Of a stretch of DNA of 14,808 nucleotides, positions 7,967 through 13,664 are shown in pieces. Position numbers and translations under genes: made by a program. Source of the stretch: Pseudomonadota bacterium (GTDB taxonomy: Bacteria > Pseudomonadota > Gammaproteobacteria > Burkholderiales > Methylophilaceae); contig JAKPIR010000017.1 of assembly GCA_029549705.1 (NCBI GenBank), positions 1-14,808 of the forward strand, written 5' to 3'. The stretch's first letter is position 1. Each line of letters starts with the position of its first letter. The notes beneath the pieces are model-generated. The model did no database searches. It saw only the letters and a list, made by a program, of their open reading frames with translations, and was not told the DNA's origin.

Positions 7967-8821
7967 TCACGCGCTACGCTCCATAAAATATTCTGTTAAT
8001 AATGCCGAACTAAACTCGCCCCGCACCACAAATGGCTTATTGCCATACATTCGGCTGGCTTCCTCAACCGACTGAATATGTTGTGCTCTAATTTCAGCAA
8101 TTTGCGCACGCAAACTGGCGCGCATCCAGACAAATTGTCCAGACCCTGTTTCAGCATCACGTAAAATCGCAATGCCGCTTTTTGGCAGTTCATCTAACTC
8201 TGTGGGGTCTTGCAACATCACTGGAATAACATCGTGATGACCTAGTTTTTTGAGTAATGATTTAAGTTTGCCTGCTTTCCAGCGAAAATCTGATACTAAA
8301 AAAACTAGGCAGCGTTTTTGCGGTAAATAAGGCACTACAGAAAACAAGCCATCCGCGTGCTGGCCTTGAGGCTTGATTTTTAAAAAGTGATGCTTTACCC
8401 AAAGCCAAGCACCGCGGTTTGCTTTGGGTGGCAGCATACATTGCTTGTTAATTGTTTCGCTTGCCGCATACAGGCCAAAGGCATCGCCAGAACGATATGC
8501 CGAAAGCGCTAACTGCGAAGAAATTTCTTGTGCCACATGCATACGATTGACCTTGCCAACATACCCCATCGATGCGGACGTATCGACCAGCACAATCACC
8601 TTTAACGCTGAATTGAGATTAAAATCACGCACCCAAATATTTTCAAAAGGGTCACGCAGGCTGGCACGTAAATCTAGGCGTCGTGGGTCAGGATTATCTC
8701 TTAGCAAAACCACTGAACGAAGCTGGTCGCCCGTACCAGCGACTAAGCCGTGGCTTGCCCCAGGTTGATGTCCAGAAGGACGCCAACGCACGTGATAGTG
8801 GATTAATGGTTGCTGTGCCAT
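7967..8821 (-). CDS. mxaS: MxaS, DUF58/von Willebrand A family protein
   Basis: A 284-residue cytosolic protein of the DUF58 type that accompanies MoxR ATPases. An N-terminal arginine-rich segment contains VRWRPSGHQPGA, and the stretch DNPDPRRLDLRASLRDPFENIWVRDF is spread over residues 42-67. The von Willebrand A-like core has an intact metal motif D80-T-S82-A-S84-M and a later FLVSDFRWKAGKL. MoxR/DUF58 pairs are thought to act as a chaperone for loading cofactors onto partner proteins; in this operon the client is presumably methanol dehydrogenase. No membrane helix is seen. It follows mxaR by 106 bases that hold a long REP-like inverted repeat ending about 12 bases before the ATG. No normal Shine-Dalgarno is visible at the start, which is unusual for the second gene of an operon. 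Confidence 0.85.
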   Translation of the reverse strand: MAQQPLIHYHVRWRPSGHQPGASHGLVAGTGDQLRSVVLLRDNPDPRRLDLRASLRDPFENIWVRDFNLNSALKVIVLVDTSASMGYVGKVNRMHVAQEISSQLALSAYRSGDAFGLYAASETINKQCMLPPKANRGAWLWVKHHFLKIKPQGQHADGLFSVVPYLPQKRCLVFLVSDFRWKAGKLKSLLKKLGHHDVIPVMLQDPTELDELPKSGIAILRDAETGSGQFVWMRASLRAQIAEIRAQHIQSVEEASRMYGNKPFVVRGEFSSALLTEYFMERSA

Positions 8822-8832
8822 GATTAAGATTT

Positions 8833-8891
8833 TTGTAGGAGCGGTCTGTGACCGCGAATCAATGCTTCGCGGTCACAGACCGCTCCTACAA
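8833..8891. repeat. REP-like perfect inverted repeat between mxaR and mxaS
   Basis: Two 26-base arms (8833-8858 and 8866-8891) are exact reverse complements around a 7-base loop (TCAATGC). The outer part contains GTAGGAGCGG, the GTAG-type start of REP elements that are mobilised by RAYT transposases and scattered through many proteobacterial genomes. In mRNA it would form a very stable hairpin just before the mxaS start. No T-run follows, so it is not a standard terminator. It may instead stabilise the mxaR part of the message. Confidence 0.85.
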
Positions 8892-8927
8892 GAGTACTAA
8901 CAAAATTACTGACTACTTTCACAATTA

Positions 8928-9944
8928 TTAAGGCGTAGGTACGCTATGCAAAATCGCTTGCGTATAAGCCTTTGCCAGCCAACTGCGTTGCAACTCATAA
9001 ATCGGCGTAAAAAATACCCGATGTGCCACCACTTGGTGAAACACCGCCGCCACATCTTGCGGGGCAAGTTGTAGTCGACCATCTAACCAAGCAGAAACCT
9101 TGGCCGCACGCACCAACATACTCGTGCCACGCGGCCCCATGCCAGCAATCATCAGTTCATCCATCTCCACATCGGGCAGTTGAATGCCGTAATCTTGCGG
9201 GCGGTGCGTGGCTTTGCGTAAATGCTCAACAAAATCTTGCACAGCCTCACCTGCGGTTACTGAATTTTGTATCACGGGTGCAAATGGCGTGAGCGCATCA
9301 AAGCCCACATTGCCTGCCGTGACTTGCTCAATCAATTGATCTGTATTGTGAAAGCGCGTATCAAACGTAAGTGCTTTATGCACGCTGCTATCATTGGCAG
9401 GGTTGATTTCTAGCTCCATTAAAAAGCGATCCCGCGCCGCGCCTGGCAGTTCAAACGTTTCTTCTTTTTCTACCGCGTTACGGTCAGCAAACACTAATAA
9501 ATGGGGGAAGTAATACTCTTTATTGAACGCTGTGACGCTACGCTCTGCCATCACGCGCAACAATAGCGAATGCACTTGCGGACGAGCACGGTTAATTTCA
9601 TTAAAGAAAAATACTGATAAATTTTCGCCTTGCCCTAAAATGGGGCCAGGATCCACGCGCGGTTTGCCGTCTTGGTCAATATAAGTGTGGTAAATTAAAT
9701 CTTGCGGCATTAAATCAATGGTGCCTTCAATACGCTGATAACCACCACCCAAACCACGCGCCGCCGCACGTAATAGCGTGGTTTTACCCACCCCCACATT
9801 GCCTTCAAGCAGCACATGTCCACGCGCGAATATGGCAATCACGAGTGCTCTAATCGCTGGTGCTAAACCGATAACGGTGCCATTCAATTCTTTTTCATAA
9901 GTTAAAGCGCGATTGCGCCAATCTTCTAGCTTATTTTCTTGCAT
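8928..9944 (-). CDS. mxaR: MxaR, MoxR-type AAA+ ATPase
   Basis: A 338-residue MoxR-family AAA+ ATPase, first gene of mxaRSACKL. The Walker A motif is GNVGVGKT (48-55), followed by GGGYQRIEGTIDLMPQDLI, the usual MoxR segment after Walker A. The Walker B region is VFFFNEINRA (111-120), then RPQVHSLLLRVMAERSV, and the sensor/arginine region is ELPGAARDRFLMELEI. Two details differ from most MoxR proteins: the Walker B Asp is Asn (NEINRA, not DEINRA), and the sensor 1 segment reads FADRNAVEKEE instead of the common AT(Q)NP form. Whether this is typical of the MxaR branch cannot be checked here. MoxR ATPases act as chaperones with von Willebrand A partners, here MxaS and probably MxaC/MxaL. The ATG is preceded only by a weak GGGGC. 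Confidence 0.9.
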   Translation of the reverse strand: MQENKLEDWRNRALTYEKELNGTVIGLAPAIRALVIAIFARGHVLLEGNVGVGKTTLLRAAARGLGGGYQRIEGTIDLMPQDLIYHTYIDQDGKPRVDPGPILGQGENLSVFFFNEINRARPQVHSLLLRVMAERSVTAFNKEYYFPHLLVFADRNAVEKEETFELPGAARDRFLMELEINPANDSSVHKALTFDTRFHNTDQLIEQVTAGNVGFDALTPFAPVIQNSVTAGEAVQDFVEHLRKATHRPQDYGIQLPDVEMDELMIAGMGPRGTSMLVRAAKVSAWLDGRLQLAPQDVAAVFHQVVAHRVFFTPIYELQRSWLAKAYTQAILHSVPTP

Positions 9945-10001
9945 ATCTGCCCCGATTATTTTGGCTCTTTATGAAAGCAGCACTGAAATATTGATATGGC
10001 A

Positions 10002-10042
10002 CTATTACACGTTAGCACCTAAGTAATTAGGGAGTTTTTCCT
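10002..10042 (-). promoter_or_regulatory. Promoter of mxaRSACKL with RGGA-N5-TCCY palindrome
   Basis: Minus-strand AGGAAAAACTCCC (10042-10030) is followed by 22 bases and then TAATAG (10007-10002), a plausible -10. The predicted start is near 9995, so the palindrome centre is near -41. The palindrome is embedded in a longer imperfect hairpin (GTAATTAGG 10023-10031, CCTAACTTAC 10040-10049). There is no good -35. The leader would be about 50 bases. Confidence 0.5.
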
Positions 10043-10112
10043 AACTTACATTGGGAAAGTCACTACTCAAGGTCAACCAGTTTCTATTTACTTGATGGTC
10101 CAACTTGGCTAG

Positions 10113-10140
10113 TTGAAACAATATTGCAGCGATCTATAAA
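10113..10140 (+). promoter_or_regulatory. Sigma70-like promoter of a small plus-strand unit
   Basis: TTGAAA (10113-10118), 16 bases, then TATAAA (10135-10140). Transcription would begin near 10147, just before an AGGAG ribosome site, and could run to the terminator at 10275-10304, giving an RNA of about 158 bases. It is directed away from mxaR. Confidence 0.5.
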
Positions 10141-10159
10141 ACTGATTTACAGGAGCGCC

Positions 10160-10222
10160 ATGGCAGATTGGGATAAACTCCCAAGAATTTTAAGAGACCT
10201 TCCCTTACGCGGAGCAGTTTGA
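10160..10222 (+). CDS. Candidate 20-residue small protein or leader peptide
   Basis: ATG at 10160-10162 opens a 20-codon frame, MADWDKLPRILRDLPLRGAV, ending in TGA at 10222. AGGAG at 10151-10155 is a strong ribosome site four bases before the ATG. The upstream promoter (10113-10140) and the terminator downstream (10275-10304) make a compact, self-contained plus-strand unit, the only one in the window. The peptide has a slight positive charge, two prolines, no hydrophobic membrane stretch and no cysteine. It lacks the Glu-x3-Tyr of PqqA, so it is not that cofactor precursor. Codons 4-8 overlap a perfect GGGA-N5-TCCC palindrome. The RNA could instead be a small regulatory RNA with an incidental reading frame. 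I do not recognise the peptide. Confidence 0.45.
   Translation: MADWDKLPRILRDLPLRGAV
10168..10184. promoter_or_regulatory. Perfect TTGGGA-N5-TCCCAA palindrome inside the small ORF
   Basis: TTGGGA (10168-10173), TAAAC, TCCCAA (10179-10184) is the most extended copy of the palindrome found at three promoters in this window. Unlike those, it lies about 20-40 bases downstream of the predicted plus-strand start and has no -10 at the matching distance. If bound, it would more likely repress or block the small transcript than activate one. Confidence 0.4.
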
Positions 10223-10274
10223 GACGTTAAAATTGTTTTCAGTTAATCTCCAAAGTTAACTAGCAACAAACTTT

Positions 10275-10304
10275 AAGGCCACGCTTCACGCGTGGCCTTT
10301 TTTT
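10275..10304 (+). terminator. Rho-independent terminator of the small plus-strand unit
   Basis: Stem AAGGCCACGC (10275-10284) with GCGTGGCCTT (10290-10299), loop TTCAC, and a run of seven T at 10298-10304 on the plus strand. Read on the minus strand it has only a poor T tract, so it mainly serves plus-strand RNA. It may also weakly stop the Sel1 gene, which ends 12 bases away. Confidence 0.75.
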
Positions 10305-10315
10305 ACTTATCAGCA

Positions 10316-11140
10316 CTAGTGTGCTGAAGGTTTAGTATCAGGCGGCAACTTTGCATGCCAGTTACTGGCAGCTAACTTTGCGGCAGCGATTTCTTCGGCT
10401 TTCATGGATTTAGCTAATGCATCGCGCGCTTGCTGCGCACCCACGTGCTCTTGTTTTGCAGCAAGCTCTAACCACATATAGGCTTCTTTTGCATCTTTTT
10501 TTACCGCTATGCCGTCACGGTAGAGCTGGCCTAATTCATATTCAGCTTTATGATGACCTTGTTCAGCTGATTTACGTATCCATTGTTCGGCCTGTTTCAC
10601 ATCTTTTCGAATACCGTTACCATCTAGGTAATTTTTACCCAAGGCTAACTGCGCCTTATAGTGATGTTGCTCGGCTGCTTTTCGGTACCAATCGTTTGCC
10701 AATTTACCATCCGCTTTCGTACCCCGACCTACCGTATATAGGCGCCCTAGCGCAAATTGCGACAATATATGGCCTTGCTTGGCTGCTTTTTCAAACCATT
10801 TAAATGACTCCACGTCGTCTTGCTGCATGCCCTGTGCTTGAGCATACATCACGCCCAGATTGTATTGCGCATCTTGATGCCCCTGTGCGCCTGCTTTTTT
10901 ATACCACTCAGCGGCGGCGGCGTAGTCTTGTTTCACACCTTGGCCTTCGTCGTACATCATGCCCAAAATGTGCTGAGCTTGCACATCGCCTTTATCTGCC
11001 AGTGGCTTAAATTCTTTCAGCGCAGTAGCAAAGTCACGCGCCATAAAGGCGGCTTTGCCCTCATCAAAACCTGCGATAACTTCACAAGAAGCAAATGCCG
11101 TGATGGCGATAAAAATACTATTTAATAATTTTTTCTTCAT
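10316..11140 (-). CDS. Periplasmic Sel1-repeat protein
   Basis: A 274-residue exported protein built of Sel1-like repeats. The signal peptide is MKKKLLNSIFIAITAFASCEVIAG. Five full 36-residue Sel1 repeats follow (about residues 50-235), with the pattern A-x2-LG-x-MY-x-G-x-GV-x-D-x3-A-x2-W-x3-AA-x-QG, for example AQHILGMMYDEGQGVKQDY and AQLALGKNYLDGNGIRKD. Partial repeats sit at each end, and the tail is Ala/Lys rich. Sel1 repeats are alpha-helical protein-binding solenoids; no catalytic motif is seen. AAGGA precedes the ATG. A weak promoter-like TTGATA (11251-11246) with TTAATG 17 bases downstream lies upstream, so it may be its own unit. Its place between the regulator pair and mxaR suggests, but does not show, a link to methanol oxidation. 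Confidence 0.85.
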   Translation of the reverse strand: MKKKLLNSIFIAITAFASCEVIAGFDEGKAAFMARDFATALKEFKPLADKGDVQAQHILGMMYDEGQGVKQDYAAAAEWYKKAGAQGHQDAQYNLGVMYAQAQGMQQDDVESFKWFEKAAKQGHILSQFALGRLYTVGRGTKADGKLANDWYRKAAEQHHYKAQLALGKNYLDGNGIRKDVKQAEQWIRKSAEQGHHKAEYELGQLYRDGIAVKKDAKEAYMWLELAAKQEHVGAQQARDALAKSMKAEEIAAAKLAASNWHAKLPPDTKPSAH

Positions 11141-11337
11141 ACTTTTCCTTGATTGATGTTATGACAATTACCTGTTGCAAATGACCACTAGAATGCTTTT
11201 GAATATTCAATCTATTGTTCATCATTAAGAAAATAATCACTTAGTTATCAACACTAAAATCTATCGAGCAAAAAACGTTGCCCTGCGCGCCTTATAAATA
11301 GCGCCTCACAGAGCATCGTCCAAGAACAGTAATACTT

Positions 11338-11976
11338 TTAACCCTCAATAAGTCCATGTCTTATTGCAAATCTCACCATTTCAATGGGGCTAGAAACGTC
11401 TAATTTTTGCTTAATAATCGTGTAGTAATTCGCCACTGTTTTTTGGCTAATTTTGAGCATTTCTGCAACTTCTTCTACTTTTTTTCCATCCGCTAGCAGT
11501 CTAAACACCTCAAATTCACGTGCAGATAGCTGATGCACCGGGTCATCCTCGCCTGTTAATGTTTGCAATGCAATTTTTTGTGCAATCTCAGCACTTAAAA
11601 ATGTTTTACCTTTCAACACTTCGTTAACTGCACGGATTAAATCTTCAGCTACACCTGTTTTGGTCACGTAGCCCTTCACGCCTGCTTTGAGCGCTTGAGA
11701 AGCAAAAGAGGCGGTTTCATGCATCGAAAATATTATGATTCTTGCTGCAGGAAACCGTTTGATAATTCTTCGAGCAGACTCTAGCCCACCCATACCAGGC
11801 ATCGACAAATCCATCACTACGACATCTGGCAAAAAGTCACCGTACAATTGATACGCTTGCTCACCTGATTCAGCCTCAGAAATCACTTCCAGGCCTTTGT
11901 TAAGCTCAAGTAAGCGCCTCAGGCCAGAACGCACCACGGCATGATCATCCACCAGTAATAATTTTACGTTAGCCAT
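11338..11976 (-). CDS. NarL/FixJ-family response regulator, likely controlling methanol oxidation genes
   Basis: A 212-residue response regulator. The receiver domain (1-120) has the acidic pair D10-D11, phosphoacceptor D56 in VVMDLSMPG, the conserved Ser/Thr region IIIFSMHE and Lys in VKGYVTK. A LuxR-type helix-turn-helix follows (about 148-208: LSAREFEVFRLLADGKK, then ISQKTVANYYTIIKQKL). The start codon overlaps the kinase stop by one base (TAATG), so the two are translated together. Regulators of this class next to methanol dehydrogenase genes include MoxX of Paracoccus and MxaB of methanotrophs; which one this matches best cannot be decided here. It is the obvious candidate to bind the palindrome repeated in this window, although NarL-class proteins usually prefer other heptamer sites. 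Confidence 0.88.
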   Translation of the reverse strand: MANVKLLLVDDHAVVRSGLRRLLELNKGLEVISEAESGEQAYQLYGDFLPDVVVMDLSMPGMGGLESARRIIKRFPAARIIIFSMHETASFASQALKAGVKGYVTKTGVAEDLIRAVNEVLKGKTFLSAEIAQKIALQTLTGEDDPVHQLSAREFEVFRLLADGKKVEEVAEMLKISQKTVANYYTIIKQKLDVSSPIEMVRFAIRHGLIEG

Positions 11977-13379
11977 TAGAGCGCACCCTTTGTATCCATC
12001 ACAGCATTGGGGGGCTGTTTGGGTAATTTCACGCTAATTTTTGTGCCATGTTGCACAAACGTATTCTGCAAAGTTTCTCCCTGAATAAAATTTGATTCAA
12101 TTGCAATTTCTCCCATCAAGCCTTGAATGCGCTCTCTCATGCCCGCCAAACCATAACCCTGTGAATGGTGATTCTGGTCAAATCCCAATCCGTCATCTTC
12201 TATATGTAAATAAATAAACTGCTCGTCTCGTCGCACATTTATCACAACGCGATGCGCCTTTGCATGTTTGGCGATATTCGTTAAACATTCCTGCACCACG
12301 CGATAAGCAGTAATCGACACTGCTTCATCTAGGGGGCCAATATCTTTTGCAATGCTATGAATGACCGTGATTTGCCTACAGCGTTGCCGCCAATGATGAA
12401 TGAGTTCTCCTAACGCCAAACCAAGCCCTAACTCATCTAAAGTACGTGGGCGCAGGTGCTGCAAAATCTCGTGTACCATGTCCATCATCTGATGGGTCAC
12501 ACTACTAATTGCTTTTGCACTTTCTTTTGCCAGCGACAATTTTTTACCATTTAATATTGCGCTGGCATCCACATGAATTGCCGTGAGGTATTGCCCAATT
12601 TCATCGTGAATGTCCCGTGCTAAATTTTTTCTTTCGTCTTCTTGCAATCGAATGATTTGCTGTGTTAGTCGATGATTGCTCTGCGTGCTTTTTTGTAAGT
12701 TATCAGCCATTGCATTAAATTTTTTACCAATTGCATTCAGCTCCACCTGCTTAAACTCTGGTAGCCGATTACTAAATTGACCATTTTCCATTTGCGTGAG
12801 CGCTTCTATAATTCGATTCACTGGCCTAAATGTATAACGCACAGCAAAATACACTAACAAATTAATCAATATAAAAAATATCCCCGCCATCCCAATCAAG
12901 CCTACCGTGTCATCCCAAACTTCCGCAATCTCGTAGCTTGGGTCGGGGGTCACGACGAGTTCACCTACATAACGACCACTGAGTATGATGTTTCTGACTT
13001 GTCTTTCTAGGCCCGCATCCTTCAGCCCCATTGCGTTTACAAACCAGTCTGGCGGTGAATCGTCTGGTGGCACCAGACTTGATCGATTGCTCTCCCTTAG
13101 CCGCCCGTTAATATCAAAAAATTCAATTTTTAAATGTCGAATATTGCCTAACTCATTCAATCTAAAAACAGAAGCTTTTGTTGAGTTATTGATCCAGCCA
13201 AAATCAGTGGAATAATGCAGAATTTCGGCATCTAACAAATGCAGGGCTAAGTTTGCCGTTGAAGTCACTTCAGCGCGTACATCTTCACTCGCATTTTTAA
13301 CAATGAGTACAGCACTGGCACTCAGTAACATGAGTAACAAGCCAGTAATAATCAAATTTAGTTTAAGCTGTAAACTCAT
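11976..13379 (-). CDS. NarX-type sensor histidine kinase (MxaY/MoxY-like)
   Basis: A 467-residue inner-membrane kinase. The first membrane helix spans about 8-27, a periplasmic sensor region about 28-158 and the second helix about 159-183. A HAMP linker follows (about 184-235), then a HisKA_3 dimerisation domain with phospho-acceptor H258 in LARDIHDEIGQYL. The ATPase domain has VVQECLTNIAKHAKAH (N box), IEDDGLGFD and GYGLAGMRERI (G boxes). All key residues are present, so it should be active. The periplasmic part has no domain I recognise; it could sense a product or state linked to periplasmic methanol dehydrogenase. MxaY of methanotrophs and MoxY of Paracoccus are kinases of this type that control methanol dehydrogenase genes. 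It lies directly downstream of the xoxF terminator and has its own promoter at 13405-13446. Confidence 0.85.
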   Translation of the reverse strand: MSLQLKLNLIITGLLLMLLSASAVLIVKNASEDVRAEVTSTANLALHLLDAEILHYSTDFGWINNSTKASVFRLNELGNIRHLKIEFFDINGRLRESNRSSLVPPDDSPPDWFVNAMGLKDAGLERQVRNIILSGRYVGELVVTPDPSYEIAEVWDDTVGLIGMAGIFFILINLLVYFAVRYTFRPVNRIIEALTQMENGQFSNRLPEFKQVELNAIGKKFNAMADNLQKSTQSNHRLTQQIIRLQEDERKNLARDIHDEIGQYLTAIHVDASAILNGKKLSLAKESAKAISSVTHQMMDMVHEILQHLRPRTLDELGLGLALGELIHHWRQRCRQITVIHSIAKDIGPLDEAVSITAYRVVQECLTNIAKHAKAHRVVINVRRDEQFIYLHIEDDGLGFDQNHHSQGYGLAGMRERIQGLMGEIAIESNFIQGETLQNTFVQHGTKISVKLPKQPPNAVMDTKGAL

Positions 13380-13404
13380 AGATGCACATTTTCTAATACT
13401 AGCT

Positions 13405-13446
13405 ATATTAAAGGTTTAGGTAATATATATCTTGGGAATAATTCCC
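13405..13446 (-). promoter_or_regulatory. Promoter of the kinase/regulator pair with perfect GGGA-N5-TCCC palindrome
   Basis: GGGAAT-A-ATTCCC (13434-13446) is a perfect palindrome. On the minus strand 23 bases follow, then TAATAT (13410-13405), a good -10. The predicted start is near 13398, with the palindrome centre near -42. If the regulator binds here, the pair is autoregulated. Shorter AT-rich sequences between could mask a weak -35, but none is convincing. Confidence 0.5.
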
Positions 13447-13492
13447 GATAACCTACGAATCATCTTTATATTTTTGAGTTTGCTACGCAGCC

Positions 13493-13522
13493 ACCTTAAG
13501 TCAACAAAAGCTCACTTAAGGT
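13493..13522. promoter_or_regulatory. Inverted repeat ACCTTAAGT-N12-ACTTAAGGT
   Basis: Nine-base arms (13493-13501 and 13514-13522) are perfect reverse complements. Each contains the self-complementary CTTAAG, so the two boxes are also a direct pair with centres 21 bases apart, two helical turns. It lies about 100 bases upstream of the kinase promoter and 60 bases past the xoxF terminator. It looks like a two-site operator; the binding protein is unknown. Confidence 0.4.
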
Positions 13523-13574
13523 TGTGACCCCGCACCAGTTACTGCTTAAAAATAAATTTAAAATCTACTCTAGC

Positions 13575-13606
13575 AAAAAAAACACCTCGCCGAAGCGAGG
13601 TGTTTT
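13575..13606 (-). terminator. Rho-independent terminator of xoxF
   Basis: On the minus strand the stem AACACCTCGC/GCGAGGTGTT (13581-13590 and 13595-13604) encloses a TTCG tetraloop and is followed by eight T (complement of the A run 13575-13582). It lies 59 bases after the xoxF stop and separates xoxF from the kinase gene. A-T pairs extend the stem to 13579-13606. Confidence 0.9.
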
Positions 13607-13664
13607 ATGAACTACGTTGTAGTAGCTACAACTTAAATCTTACTCAAAAAAGCAGTAAGTTAAA

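Noticed and set aside
8833..8891. Rho-independent terminator between mxaR and mxaS
   Set aside because: The stem is strong, but no T-run follows on either strand and the downstream genes are part of the same conserved set. REP-like repeat is the better reading.
10160..10222. PqqA, the PQQ precursor peptide
   Set aside because: The 20-residue frame has neither the Glu-x3-Tyr pair nor any Tyr, and no pqqB follows.
11263..11325. Terminator after the response regulator
   Set aside because: GC-rich repeats (GGCGC, GGCGCGC) and a T-run are present on the minus strand, but the T-run is separated from any stable stem, so I do not call it.
13434..13446. Classical NarL heptamer or FNR site
   Set aside because: The sequence GGGAATAATTCCC contains neither TACYYMT-type heptamers nor TTGAT-N4-ATCAA, so no known site name is applied.
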